A stretch of DNA of 64,000 nucleotides from Hysterangium stoloniferum (GCA_015178975.1 WHVD01000004.1:1178001-1242000); one strand, 5' to 3'. Shown: positions 1 through 11,764, counted from the stretch's first letter. Notes: generated from the letters alone by a model not told the origin. A program made the numbers and translations.

Positions 1-1187
1 TTCCCAAGAGATGATGGAATTTGCTCCAGTTCAATGCCAAGGATGAGTTCCGATTGTGCAAGTTGTTGTTTTTCAATGAACACATGTGTTAAGAACTGAA
101 AATTGACTAATGTGGGTAGGCCGACAGGGACTGATCGGAAGGACTTGGCTTCAGCTTATGTGCTGCACCCTTGCAATTATCCATCAGGTGTCCTTAAATT
201 TCGGATGGGCAAAGACTAGTCCTAACGAATACCTCTTGGTAAGACTACCAATTGGAACTGAAGGATAAGTCGAGTGTCGGGCTGAGGGGGTGGAGACTGA
301 GAGTGGGCAAGCGCATGTGGAGGCAGATAGTGGAGTACTTAGTATGAGACTGCTAGAGGTGTAATAGGGTATTCTGAGTCGATATTCTGATTGCCTAGTA
401 ACTACAACTACAGCAGGTTCATATACAAATATTGAAAATACTAACTAGGAGAAGAGTGGAAAGCGGTATTGACAAATAAGCTTGACTAGGAACGGGAAGG
501 TTATGATTAGTTCAGAGGCCATGAAATAACCGAGAGCGGAATTATGAGAAAAGGAAATAGTCTGAGGGTTACAAGTATATATAGACATATGTGAAACATA
601 GAGTAGAACAGATCATCATAATAAAAGGGACATATCAGAGTTTAACCAGATAGTACAAGTATATTTTAACGTGGGCATAAATGGAGTTTGATCACTGCGA
701 AGGCATACGTCAGCATCAGGAAACCAATGGTTTCTGATGTGAGGACTTGAATGATGACTTGAATCGTCAATAGGAGGTGATAACCTCAGGGACTGTCGGG
801 TTGCAACATGGTCATAACAACATGGACCAATTTTGAAGAGGGTGAACTGGGTGGTTGGTTTCCAAACCATTGGTGATGTCCCACATATCCTTAAGAGTGA
901 GAAGTGCTCTCATGTAAACACACCATGTGCTATAATTCTCCTCCCCTAGTTTTGACAGTGGTTCTTGTTTCCCATTTTGGATAAGTAGGCAACACCAATT
1001 TGGAATAGCCAATTTGGAATAGTGGAAAAATGAAATGGAAAATGTGGCTGTAAAAAAATGCCTAGTGCTAGACAACAAGTCAGTGCACTCGTGGTATTCA
1101 AAACACACCAAACAGTCTCTAATAGACCAAACAGATACTGTGGAGCCCTTCCCATGCAAGTACTGCAACTTCTAAGCCCTTTAATAC
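1..1187 (-). mobile_element. Ty1/copia-type gag fragment, interrupted by a solo LTR
   Basis: Read on the minus strand, 825-1187 and then 1-86 give the N-terminal part of a copia-type Gag, with the typical motif GEENYSTWCVYMRALLTLK followed by a GLE motif. A family A solo LTR (87-819) sits inside it. A second copy of the same fragment lies at about 49,980-50,390 on the plus strand. This is a broken fossil fragment with no pol in the window. The family call rests on the NYxxW...M motif typical of copia Gag; I could not search databases. Confidence 0.6.
87..819 (-). mobile_element. Solo LTR, family A, with 5-bp target duplication ACATG
   Basis: Begins TGTTAAGAACTG and ends GTCATAACA, which is the reverse complement of family A seen at 6989-7730. 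It is flanked by ACATG at 82-86 and again at 820-824. With no internal region next to it, it is a solo LTR left by LTR-LTR recombination. It is inserted in the copia gag fragment. Confidence 0.9.
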
Positions 1188-2032
1188 TGTTATGGTATGT
1201 ACATGGCGGGATTCTGGAGAAACCCACAGGATATCCAGAGAAACCCATGGGATATCCGGTAGGACTTGGCTTCAGCTTATAGGCTGTGCCCTCGCGAGAT
1301 TGTGTTGTCCAATTTCAGACAGGCAGACAGGAATCCCGGGGAGTCCAGGTGGGGTTCATGGGTCGAGGGGTCGTAGGTCAGAGGTCATGGGTTGAGAGGT
1401 CAGGAGTTGAGATAAATAAGAGAGATATATGCGTCGGAGCCTGTGGGCTCTGATTAGCATGAGCGGTGTAATTCAAGTAGGAGTTTAGAGCAGAAAATGT
1501 ATTAGATTACTGGGGGGAATCTAAGCTGATTTTCTGACTGGATTGTATGCACAACATCTGCCAGACTATATAGACCATGGAATGAATGACATACCAAATC
1601 CAGTAATAATGAAACGAAACTAGCAAAACATAAAACAAGAATAGTAAAAACCAAATTTGGTGTTAGGAATGGGACAGAATGGAGTGGAGTCCAAATTGTG
1701 ACAAATCATAAACCATAATGGGAAATGGAGCGGGAGCAGAGTCCAAATTGTGACAGGTCATTTGACTAAAACGGGAATGGGGCTCTGTTAGAGGGATGAC
1801 GGGTTTTCTGAGTGGGGTCCGGTGACTGATGTGTGGGACGAGGTCAGACATAGACAGGGACAGAGTCCAGTGGGTATTCCAGTGACTGATACACAATGTA
1901 ACGAAGTCGAATGTAGACAAGTCTGATGTATGGAGTCTGGTGGGAGTTCTGGTAAACTGACAATTGGTGTGTATAGGGTGTGGGTGCATATAAGTTAGTG
2001 CCCGGAGTCCGGCGGGAATTCTGGTCGTAACA
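1188..2032 (-). mobile_element. Old solo LTR, family B (same family as the chromovirus at 50,735-59,498)
   Basis: Matches the LTRs of the chromovirus over its whole length in reverse orientation, including the Tf1-like 5' RNA end sequence (complement at 1529-1539) and the AAGCCAAGTCC-type motif near 1262-1285. Many CG sites of the young copy are TG or CA here, so it is clearly older. The short 14-bp repeat block is degenerate. The flanking five bases (AATAC and GTACC) do not match, so a target duplication is not evident. Confidence 0.85.
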
Positions 2033-2547
2033 GTACCTGTAATGTATTCAGGGGATTCTCTTAGATAGCTCAATATATGCTATAGTGTCATAGAGCTTCA
2101 ACAATAAAACAAGCAAAGGTCCAGTAATTTAAATACTGATAGATTAATGAGCTGTGCTATGAAGCTTAAACAACTCAAATCAATGCTTATTTTGATTATT
2201 GAAAGGTTCAATAGAACTGTGTATGACTCTTTTAGCAAATACAAGAACTATTCCTTGAGAATAGGGGCTGGAAGCTGAATATATGCGCAGTAACTCGGCA
2301 GAGACTTGATATAAGAGCTTCGGATTCTTGTATGCTTATTTGTAACTATTAATAGTTATTTAACAAGGTGTTAAATAATTTATTAATAGAGAAAATAAAT
2401 TGTATTGGATTATCTGAGTGCTTGTACTTGATTAATTCAATAAACTTAGGGCTGGGCCTTGAGTAATCTAGTATTGGCAGGGATTTCAGTAAGGATACTT
2501 AGATACTTATTAGGTTTATTATCTAATTAATAAGCCTAAGGGGTAGC
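2033..2547. other. AT-rich repeat-like sequence, unassigned
   Basis: No open reading frame that I trust and no motif that I recognise. The base composition (AT-rich, almost no CG) matches the neighbouring element remains, so it is probably decayed transposon sequence or an extension of the LTR to its right. Confidence 0.4.
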
Positions 2548-3320
2548 TGTGAGGCTGGGGAACTTAGATGATTAGCTAAGTCCAAGAGTTGCTGACAAAG
2601 ATTCAAGATGCTGCAAGTGTAGGTGCTTGCAGTGAGTGTATCAGACTAAGGCTATTATTGTCCTTAGGATGATTAGATAAGCTGGTGCTGTGCTGCAAAT
2701 ATGTGAGAGATAGATTGGTTTTATTGGAAACTTGGCCCTCCTTATATACATTTTGATAACTCAATGATTAGCTAACTATTTAGTTTATGAGGTCATTAGT
2801 GAGATCATAATGACCTCATATTCTACTCATTATTTACCCTTTGTCTATCATGTGATTCTCTTCTCTGAGACAAGGGTTGCTTGAACATGAAGGTTCAAGG
2901 CCACGGTCCCGGGACGGAAGCAAACAATGAGTCGGCGGAATCTAATAATGACTCGGGTAGTCACGCTCGTGACTTGTGTGACTCGGGTAGTCACATTCGT
3001 GACCTTTGTGACATCCCGACACCGGAGGCTTATGTAATAGGTCACATGACTCCAAAAATGCGCAAACTGGGCTGCAGCAAGGTGCCGAAAGGTAATAACT
3101 AAGTAAATAAAATATAAATAATTAGTTAAAAATTATAATAAATTAACTAAGATATAATAGCATAATATGAGTTCATATATGCTATTATTATGTGAAGTTA
3201 AAAGGAATAGAGCCTATTTTTCACAATAAAAATATAATAAAAATACAATAAATTCGAGAAAATATTAATAAATTCAAAGAAAATCAAGAGAAAATTATGA
3301 GATAAAGCTGATACCTCACA
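2548..3320 (-). mobile_element. Probable LTR, family C-like
   Basis: The segment starts TGTGAGGCTGG and ends ACCTCACA, giving short inverted termini. On the minus strand it has a TATA-like ATGTATATAAGG. It abuts a polypurine-like tract at 3321-3335, as a 3' LTR should. It contains a duplicated motif around GACTCGGGTAGTCAC (2950-3010). The left boundary is uncertain; the right one is supported by the adjacent internal sequence. Confidence 0.5.
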
Positions 3321-3540
3321 GTACCCTCCCTTTATGCCGAAGTCCCAAAGAAGCTCTAGACCTCAATAAGGTTCTTGTTGGCTATGTGCATGTGTCAAAA
3401 GTCATGTCAGTTACATGTATGTGTCAAAGAGTCATGTGATCTGGAAGGTAAGGTTCAGATGCGATGAGCCTATATAAAAATTTGGAAAAAATGAAATTTC
3501 TTCTTCTTTACTTCCCCCATCTTGGTGACACCATGGTTAA
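3321..3540 (-). mobile_element. 3' internal fragment of a chromovirus related to the one at 50,735
   Basis: The plus strand here is about 85-90 percent identical by eye to the reverse complement of 58,470-58,678, the segment between the antisense gene and the 3' LTR of the chromovirus. It keeps the polypurine tract (3321-3335), the paired GTGTCAAA...GTCATGT repeats (3392-3440) and the TATATAAA box (about 3471). Most differences are C to T or G to A at CG sites. It stops near 3530-3540, where a family E LTR end begins. Confidence 0.75.
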
Positions 3541-3619
3541 AGATACTGATAGTGGGGTGCTGGAGGGTTACAAGGGTAAAACCAAGTTGTGGGGGTCTGA
3601 AAATGATAGGATCCTAACA
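3541..3619 (+). mobile_element. 3' end fragment of a family E LTR
   Basis: Shares about 80 bp, ending GGATCCTAACA, with sequences ending at 14,705 and 49,146. Only the terminal piece is present. The junction with the fragment to its left looks chimeric. Confidence 0.6.
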
Positions 3620-3984
3620 ATAACAGTACAAAACCATACTCTAAGAGGCCAAAGATATTACCATGCATACTTGAAGGGCAATAAGGGGGGAAATTCTAAG
3701 TCAATATTCAAACTGAAGACAAGTAGTTCACAAAACAATGATTTATTCTAAAGAAATCAATATCAAGGAGGTGAGTGAAATGGGGCCCTCAATGTGATGT
3801 GACCACATGTGAAGATCCATTTCTAGAGACTCCACAGAATATTTCACGGACATCATATCAGGTTCCAAACCATCTTCCAGACTAGTATCAAGATCTGGAT
3901 CCACTGGAACCCGACCCTCATCCCTCAAGTAACCTTCACCTCAAATATCCCATTCTGGCATTCTGCCCTTGACTAGACACCTCC
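3620..3984 (+). mobile_element. Internal 3' remnant of the family D element plus other repeat debris
   Basis: Sequence from about 3780 to 3984 matches the reverse complement of 63,844-64,000, directly upstream of the family D LTR in both copies. That suggests it is the internal 3' end of the D element. The stretch 3620-3750 resembles repeat sequence at 11,790-11,870. No coding capacity is visible. Confidence 0.5.
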
Positions 3985-4539
3985 TGTTATGACCCAGGAC
4001 TCATCAGACTCCACCCTTTCACAGCTACCATCTCCAAATGTCCTTGGTCATTTCCCGACCTGGACTCTGGCCCGACTCCCCATGTTTGTTCTATATGCAT
4101 CTTTAATCCATGACCCAACCTTCACCCAATCATCCCTGTCAACCATTGTCACTTCTCTATGCCAATGTTCTGACCTGCCCAGAACCCATGGCTTTCCTGG
4201 AAATATGTATGCACACTTAGTCATTATAGTGTTAGGATCCATTTCCAGATAGTATCAGATATCTATGGATATTCCAACTCACTTCCTTTGTTCCACATTT
4301 GGTAACTGACTGGTTGATAGATGTTCATTTATTTGTTTATTGCTTTTGCTCTTATTCCCTGATCTGTCCCCATCCTTGTTTCCTCATTTATCTGACTTGT
4401 TATTGTATGCTTAGTTTGGAAACAGTTCCAAATAGGTCTTATTATACTCCCAGACTTGTAGTACAATTATTGGAACATCTATATAGTCTTCCATAGTCAT
4501 GTACTTATGTACTCCTTAGTTTTAATCTCAACTTAGTTA

Positions 4540-5065
4540 CAGCCATTTCAATTACATAAGGCAGAATCAGATTTGAGCGCATAGTAGAATTCACATAGAA
4601 AAGAAAGCCTTATGTATATCTTCACAATAAAGGCACCTAAAATCACAAAACATTGCACAATTATTTATAATATATATATGCTTATATTTAGGCAATAAGA
4701 AATTGGTAGAATATCATGCATTCAATTTTCGGTTTTGAGAAGGAAAGTACCATAATTAGGTTCATAATAGGCTGTTAAAAATAAAAATACAGACTAACTA
4801 TTAGATACACTATATATAATAATTTATAAGCTACTTACATGAAAAGATAGCCCCTCTGTATGGTGGAATGACAATTATTGTACCAGAATACATGCACAGT
4901 GCTAGACCAGTAATTCCCAGCCTATTTTCAAGGATTAAAATTCACATAATATATTCTAAGTAACAATAATATATGGGGGTAGTAGTTGTAGGAGTGGTAA
5001 ACATTCAGGAAATATTATAGTCAGCACCCAGCGATGCTCAGAAACTAAGTAAGTGATATGTCACA
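4540..5065 (+). repeat. Left terminal inverted repeat of the Tc1-like element
   Basis: About 526 bp that match the reverse complement of 8953-9977 once the 9182-9680 insert is left out. The match runs from the terminal CAGC to the block around AAGTGATATGTCAC. Such long inverted repeats are unusual for Tc1/mariner elements, which mostly have short ones. Confidence 0.85.
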
Positions 5066-5115
5066 GTGTGACACCACTAAAAGTTAGTGTGTTCAAACTT
5101 CACTGCAGCTTTGTA

Positions 5116-6812
5116 ATGCCTAGAGGCCAACCACGACTGAAGTCCAAGACTCCTGATACAGGTGGGACTCCCACTATTCAGACAGTAGCACAAAATTATG
5201 GTGTGGATACCAACAATATCTTGGAAGGATGGCAGCCCCAGGTTCTCTCCTTTTGTACCCAAGAGGCAGCAAAAAGTCAGGCAGCAGAGCACAGAAAGAA
5301 AAAAACCACCATCTCAGCCCTCTTCTTAGTCCCTGAAGCACACTTGTCTACTGGTGAAGCTGACCTTGATGATAGGGTAGCAGTCAATAAGAGTGGCAAA
5401 AGATTGGGAGGCAGTCAGCCTTTGACTTTAGCAAAAAGAAGTAAACATGTTCCTGAGCCAGATGAGAGTAAGTCTTATTTATTCTATTAATAGTGTGACA
5501 AGATGATATTATTGTTTGCAGTGATACAGTTAAATGTTCCAAGTTGGAGAAGTGGCACAATATGCTATAGTTTACTAGTCATACCTTCCACAATCAAATT
5601 TGAAGATCTCATTTTTAAGATATTTGAGAAAGCAAAGGCTGCCAAGTGTAAGCCTGAAAAGTGACCAGATCTATCTGTTGTTCTCTCTAGGAATAAACGA
5701 ACACCATATGTATTGGAGAATGATGAGGATTGGTTGCATATTATTGCAGAATACTGAAAGGCAGTGGCCAAAAAAGGAGATGACACTGTGGCAGAAATCA
5801 AATCTCCAGATAAGGTATGCTGATTGCCTGCCTGTGTATTTATATTGCATACTAAAATATGTTCAGTTTCTCCAACAATTTTCCACACAGAAAGATATTC
5901 ACAACAAAATGAAGAAGACTGCTAAATCTACCAATAACTCTAAACAGCTGTCTACTGGTGGTGACAACTGGTTTGATGATTCGGACAGCGAGGCCACTGG
6001 ACAGGAATGGGACAAAGAGGGCACTGTGGATTCTAGGCCACATCATGGGAAACTGTATCAAGAGAAAGAGAAAGCCCTTATCATGGAGCTGAAAAAATGT
6101 AGTTGTTGTGGAAAGGATTTCATATGCAAAATCAACAAACATGGAGATCACATACACCTGAATTTGGTGCATATTTGTGCCTGGGTCCTCGCAATGGTGA
6201 CACTTCTCTCTATTTTATATTTACTTTTTTAACCAACAGGACTTTCAGATTGATTCACCAGAAACAGTCAATGTTCATATACCACCAAGGATCCCATTGT
6301 TTAAGGATTATCATCATGGTATATCTGACACATCCGATGTCAAGGTTCCCACACTCACAGAATAACAAATACACAAGCACTACATCAGGGCCTTCAAGGT
6401 GTTCCAAATGTCATTGTGAACATCCCACATTACATCCTACATCATTATTGTAGTTTGTATAGGAGCCGGTCTCATCATCAAAGTTTGTATCATTGTCCCA
6501 GTCTGTCATTTTCAGCATCTGATGCTAGTGGAAATGAACCTGGAGAAGCCACCCATCCTGGTATCACTGACTGTAGAGGAATGGCTATGAGAGTTACATC
6601 AAAATGGTGCTATTGATGTTGAGACTTGGGGTACAATTACAGAAAAGTTCAGAGTGGAGGGTTGTCTTGATTTCAGTCTGGACAAATTGGCAAAGTTTTG
6701 CAGGATGGAAATGAAGACAGGCTTTCAGCTGACAATGAAGGAATGCCTTATCATTTATGAACGCCTCTGTCACACTTCAAAGGAGATGGGTTTCCAAGTT
6801 CATGATAACTAG
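5116..6812 (+). pseudogene. Companion gene of the Tc1-like element, function unknown
   Basis: Opens MPRGQPRLKSKTPDTGG at 5116 and reads to about residue 120, then continues through apparent introns (about 5470-5520 and 5816-5890). The middle part is rich in charged residues (EDWLHIIAEY, DDSDSEATGQEWDKEG). A later part has CSCCGKDFICKINKHGDHIHL, with C-x2-C and H-x3-H spacing that resembles a zinc-binding motif. The last exon ends KEMGFQVHDN and a stop at 6812. At least three in-frame stops are TGA or TAG where TGG or CGA would be expected, consistent with methylation decay. It lies tail to tail with the transposase inside the same inverted repeats, so it was carried by the transposon. I do not recognise the family; its role in transposition or DNA binding is inference only. 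Confidence 0.6.
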
Positions 6813-6924
6813 CCATCAAGTTCACTTCCATTCCTTACTTCATAGATATTAATAGATCTTTTAAACAAGTCTTTATAATTCAATAATTATGGAAGCAACA
6901 AGTAAATATCATGAAATATTGAAT

Positions 6925-8900
6925 TCACCAATAACCTGAATGACGCATTCAACCTTGTGCTTTGTCTGCTGTTATTGTTCCCAATGCATGTTACGACTGT
7001 GTCGCAACCTGACGGTCCCCGAGGTTATCGCCTCCTATTGACGATTCAAGTCATCGTTCAAGTCCTCACATCAGAAACCGTCAGTTTCCCGATGCTGATG
7101 TATGCCTTTGCGGTGATCAAACTCTGTTTACACCCACATTAAAATATACTCGTACTATCTGGTTAAACTCTGATACATCCCTTTTATTATGATGATCTGT
7201 TCTACTCTATGTTTCACATATGTCTATATATACTTGTAACCCTCGGACTATTTCCTTTTCTCATGATTCTGCTCTCGGTTATTTCATGGCCTCTGAACTA
7301 ATCGTAACCTTCCCATTCCTAGTCAAGTTTATTTGTCAATACCACTTTCCACTCTTCTCCTAGTTAGTATTTTCTAGACGCTGAATATTTGTATATGAAC
7401 CCGCTGTAGTTGTAGTTACTAGGCAATCAGAATATCAACTCAGAATACCCTCTTACACCTCTAGCAGTCTCATACTAAGTATTCCACTATCCACCTCCAC
7501 GTGCACTTGCCCACTCTCGGTCTCCACCCCCTCGGCCCGACACTCAACTTATCCTTCAGTTCTGATCGGTAGTGTTACTGAGAGGTATTCGTTAGGACTA
7601 GTCTTCGCCCGTCCGGAATTTAAGGACACCTGACAGATAATTGCGAGGGTGCAGCACATAAGCTGAAGCCAAGTCCTTCCGATCGGTCCCCATCAGCCTG
7701 CCGACATTAGTCAGTTTTCAGTTCTTAACAATGCAGCATAAAGCTGGGTATGAATTGCTACTTGGTTGTCAGACTGTAAGACAGTACAAAATGAGTCACC
7801 ATGACAACATAGATAAGACTTGACATATACGAAGGCCTCCTCAATCAGATTGAGGTCAGGTGAGTATGGTGGTAAATAATATAGAATCACACCACTAAGC
7901 AGACAATAAGTAAAACATAACATAGATGATAAGATTGGCTCACTGTTCTTCACATAAATATCTAACTTCATCAACATGATGGATTGTGCAGTTATCCATC
8001 ACTAAGACACTGCATGGCTCTGGCCAAGGGTTCATGTGTTGAAGAAGAGATTGAATATAGGATACAAAGGAGGCTCCATCATAAGATCTAGCTTTGATAT
8101 CACAGTAGATGATTCCGTCACTACATAGAGCCAGCAATAAGGAATACCTACATATACCGAACAATTAGATATAGTTATATTAAGTCAGAATGTCCAACAT
8201 ACCCTTTACCCCACTGAAACTTAGCTGATATAAATGCTCTCTGACCTTTTGGGGCCTACCCATATGTATAGACGGTAAGTTGTCCAAATATCAAGTCAGC
8301 TCTCATCAATGAAAACCAGCCCCTCAGGTAATTCAGCCCCAATGTTGAAGTGATAGTGGGAGTGTGCATGTTCATTGTGTTCAGCAGCAGTCTTAGATAC
8401 CTTAAATAAAGATAAGAGAGGAGATGAAAATAACTTCAAAGATATTACTCACCCTTTTGCGGCTCAATCCTAGCTCCGACAATGTGTTCCAAGTAGTAGA
8501 TAATCTGACAATGATTCCATGTTGTGCTTTGAGACTATCTTGAAGCTCATCTAAAAATATATCTGGATTTCTTTCTGTGAGACTATAAAGGAACTGGAAA
8601 GATATTGGTGAGAAAATGAAAAGGCTCTTAAAATACAGAGAACTCACTTGAATTTCAGTGTCTGTCATTATCCTTCATCTTCTAGTCTTTTTAATTTGAC
8701 TAGGAGGCATTACCTCCCCAGTTTCTCACCAAAGCTTCAGAGTGCATTCAATGACTCATGGTGGAATACCAAACTCATGGTGGATGAATTCAGTTGTTCA
8801 TCCTTGGATGATCTTTATGTGTATAATACATTTTCATAGGTCTTCAGTATATCTATGGTGTTGTCTCATATGTTCAGGGATGTTTTGAGGCCTGTTAAAA
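6925..8900 (-). pseudogene. Tc1-type DD34E transposase pseudogene, interrupted by a solo LTR
   Basis: On the minus strand the order is: a helix-turn-helix region (around 8690-8900, degenerate), NPDIFLDELQDSLKAQHGI (about 8520-8570), first catalytic Asp in GLVFIDES (about 8305-8330), second Asp in SVLVMDNCTIHHVDEV (about 7965-8015), and the Glu in YSPDLNLIEEAF (about 7830-7870). Crossing one 49-bp GT-AG intron gives exactly 34 residues between the second Asp and the Glu, the Tc1 signature. The C-terminus (TADKAQG, then MRHSGYW) continues at 6925-6988, beyond the solo LTR at 6989-7730. There are in-frame stops, at least one frameshift and the LTR insertion, so no active enzyme can be made. At least two introns are apparent, a host-like feature. 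Confidence 0.85.
6989..7730 (+). mobile_element. Solo LTR, family A, with 5-bp target duplication ATGCA
   Basis: 742 bp from TGTTACGACTGTG to GTTCTTAACA, flanked by ATGCA at 6984-6988 and 7731-7735. It carries a TATA-like CTATATATACTTG near 7222-7234 and the AAGCTGAAGCCAAGTCC motif near 7660-7677. It is inserted in the transposase of the Tc1-like element and is therefore younger than it. Confidence 0.93.
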
Positions 8901-8952
8901 ACAATGACGAAAGAAAAGCCAGCATAATGCAGAACAAATGCGAAACTATTGT

Positions 8953-9977
8953 GTGACATATCACTTACTTTCTGAGCATTGCTGGGTGCTGACTATAATG
9001 TTTCCTGAATGTTTACCACTTATAGACTAATACCCCCATACATATATTATTGTTACTTAAAATATATTATGTGAATTTTAATCCTCAAAAATAGGCTGGG
9101 AATTACTGGTTTAGCACTGTGCATGTATTCTGGTACAATAATTGTCATTCCACCATACGGAGGGCTATCTTTTCATGTAAGGAGGATAGTCACAATTCAT
9201 TGAATATACAAAATGTTATGAAAAACTCCTCATATTTTTAAGTGAGACTACTTCCTCTGGCTATGACTACACATTTTAGGGGTTTATATTTCATTACCCC
9301 AAAATTTGATCTTTAAGACTTGTATGCTCTTTTAAAATATGCAGAAATGTCATGGTTATACAAGATTATCTGGGTTGTTACCTAATCTTTGGGATAAAAT
9401 GCATTCTCTAGTATCTCTGTAACTTTTAAAATGTACACAACCATTATAGTTAACCAAAATTATTTGGTTTATGACTTAATATTTGGGATGAAATGCATTC
9501 TCTTGTATATTACGCAAACTTTCAAATATAGTTATACAAGATAAATATTAATATTTCCTTATTCTCCAGAATGTCATCTGATAGACTGAATTTGATTAAA
9601 TATTAATTTTACAACAAACAATATAAATATATGTATATACTTTAGTGGATAAATAACTTTTAAAGTTTTGGGTTATCCTCTAAGTAGCTTATAAATTATT
9701 ATATATAGTATATCTAATAGTTATGATGTATTTTTATTTTTAATAGCCTATTATGAACCTAATTATGGTACTTTCCTTCTCAAAACTGAAAATTGAATGC
9801 ATGATATTCTACCAATTTCTCATTGCCTAAATATAAGCATATTATACATATTATGAATAATTGTGCAATGTTTTGTGATTTTAGGTGCCTTTGTTGTGAA
9901 GATATAAGGCTTTCTTTTCTGTGTGAATTCTACTATGCACTCAAATCTGATTCTGCCTTACATAATTGAAACAGCTG
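8953..9977 (-). repeat. Right terminal inverted repeat of the Tc1-like element, with nested insert
   Basis: Matches the left inverted repeat in reverse orientation in two blocks, about 8953-9181 and 9681-9977, separated by an AT-rich insertion. The outer end reads GAAACAGCTG and then the TA duplication. Confidence 0.85.
9182..9680. mobile_element. MITE-like insertion, 4-bp duplication TAAG
   Basis: A 499-bp AT-rich, non-coding segment. It starts GAGGATAGTC and ends GGGTTATCCTC, giving imperfect inverted ends GAGGATA. TAAG is present on both sides (9178-9181 and 9681-9684), and the left inverted repeat of the host transposon lacks the segment, which proves an insertion. The family is unknown; a duplication of TA only, with slightly different ends, is the alternative. 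Confidence 0.65.
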
Positions 9978-10297
9978 TAATCTGCTCCTTTGTTCTTTCT
10001 GTACACTCAATATCTGGAACCCTCTGGACTCCAGATATCCAGAACCCTCCAGACTCTGAGTATCCATAAACACTCTGGCATATATCCACCCTCTGAAATA
10101 TGGACACCTGAGTGAGTGCATGAGGGTGCAGCACATAAGCTGAAGCCAAGTCCATCCTGTACTCTGGTAATATTCCAATACTCTCTGAACTAATCTCTGG
10201 AAACCCCTGGACTAATTCTTAGGAACTCCATGGACACATTCTGGAAAGTGTCTAGAATATCCACTGGAAATTCCATCCAGAGATCTGCAACTTAACA

Positions 10298-11017
10298 CCA
10301 CATAAAAAGACTCATGTGGAAGGAATAGAAGAACAATGTGGCATGGAACAACTGAATGGCAAAATGTTATATCAAAGTGGAAGTGTTAAGAGTGGGACAA
10401 AATGAAAAGGGGGAAACAAGGCTGGGGACCAAAATGTCATTATGTACTTAACCAACAATCAAAGACAAGTGGAGCTTGGTTTGACATTGCTGCATCCTTG
10501 CACAAAACTCTGTCAGATGCTCCACTACTTTGAAACAAACAAGAAAGTAATGGCAGGATGTATAATGGCATTTAGCTGTAAACTGGGGGTCCAGAAGCTA
10601 AATACATGGGCATATTATTGCACAAGCTTCTAAACATGGGAGGGGCATTCTGAAGTCGATATTTAAGCTGAAGGGTAGTAGTGTACAAGTTGGGGTATTA
10701 TACTGAAGTAAATGGAAGCATAGAAGGCTGAAAATGAAGATTTGATATTAACAGGACAAAGGAAATTAGGAAAATGGAACAGCAGATCAAGAAAAGAAAT
10801 ATGAGATAACAGACAAAAGACAAATACTCTGAGGTAGCAAATGGTGTGTAAAGGATGCAAGGAATAATGGAATGCCATCAGAATGGAAATGGGATGGAGT
10901 GGTTAGAACAGCAAATTATTAAGTGGGTTGTAAGGACACCATCATTGGAGATGTTGCTATTGGGAATACCAATGTCAGGATGTTAGAGGACAGTATAGGT
11001 TGAAAACACACATAGGG
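10298..11017. mobile_element. Decayed LTR-type repeat, family E-like
   Basis: Contains the motif GTGGAGCTTGG followed by a TGCATCCTTGCAC-type block (about 10,468-10,505), also seen at about 12,650 and 14,040 in family E sequence. It has no usable coding frame and almost no CG. Confidence 0.45.
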
Positions 11018-11764
11018 TGTTACGACCGTGTTGCAACCTGACGGTCCCCAAGGTTATCGCTGCCTATCGACGTTTCAAGTTAGCATTCAAGTCACCACAT
11101 CGGAAACCATCGGACCCCCGACACTGACATATACTTTCATGGTGATCAAACTCCATTTACGCCCCCATCAAATTATACTTGTACTATCTGGTTAAACTCT
11201 GATACATCCCTTTTTATTACAATGATCCATTCTACTCTATGTTTCACATATGTCTATATATAATTGTAACCCTCAGACTATTTCCTTTTCTCATAATTCC
11301 GCTCTCAGTTATTTCACGGCCTCCGAACTAATCATAACCTTCCTGTTACTAGTCAAGCTTATTTCAAATAGTCAATACCGATTTCCACTCTTCTCCTAGT
11401 TAGTATTTTCTAGATGCCGAATAATTGTATATGAACCCACTGTAGTTGTAGTTACTAGGCAATCAGAATATCAACTCAGAATACCCTCTTACACCTCTAG
11501 AAGCCTTATACTAACTTCCCCACTATCCGCCTTTGTGTGCACTCACCCACTCTCGGTCCTGACCCCTTGGCCCGACACTCAACTTATCCTTCAGTTCCAA
11601 TTGGTAACTCACTAAGAGGTACTCGTTAGGACTAGTCTTCACCTATCCAAAATTTAAGGACACCCGATGGATATTTGCGAGGGTGCAGCACATAAGCTGA
11701 AGCCAAGTCCTTCCAATCAGTCCCCATCGGCCTACCGACATTAGTCAGTTTTTAGGTCTTAACA
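11018..11764 (+). mobile_element. Solo LTR, family A, with 5-bp target duplication TAGGG
   Basis: 747 bp from TGTTACGACCGTG to GGTCTTAACA, flanked by TAGGG at 11,013-11,017 and 11,765-11,769. Same layout as the copy at 6989-7730, including the TATA-like block and the AAGCTGAAGCCAAGTCC motif at about 11,692-11,710. Confidence 0.93.

Larger units (their letters stand above)
4540..9977. mobile_element. Tc1-like DNA transposon with long inverted repeats, decayed
   Basis: Termini are CAGCCATTTCAATTAC at 4540 and its near-complement ending at 9977, flanked by TA (4538-4539 and 9978-9979). The empty site survives in the other family D LTR at 63,291-63,292, which fixes both ends exactly. Inside are two tail-to-tail genes: an unrecognised companion on the plus strand and a DD34E transposase on the minus strand. 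The element has itself been hit by a solo LTR (6989-7730) and a small MITE-like insert (9182-9680). Without these it was about 4.2 kb. Both genes carry in-frame stops of the C-to-T type, so the copy is dead. Confidence 0.9.
3985..10297 (+). mobile_element. LTR, family D, split by a Tc1-like transposon
   Basis: Begins TGTTATGACCCAG and ends CAACTTAACA. The two outer parts (3985-4539 and 9978-10,297) match, as the reverse complement, the uninterrupted copy at 62,968-63,843. Without the insertion it is about 873 bp, against 876 bp for the other copy. The AAGCCAAGTCC-type motif is at 10,135-10,152. It is probably a 3' LTR, because the sequence upstream of it is shared with the other copy while the sequence downstream is not. 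Confidence 0.8.
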
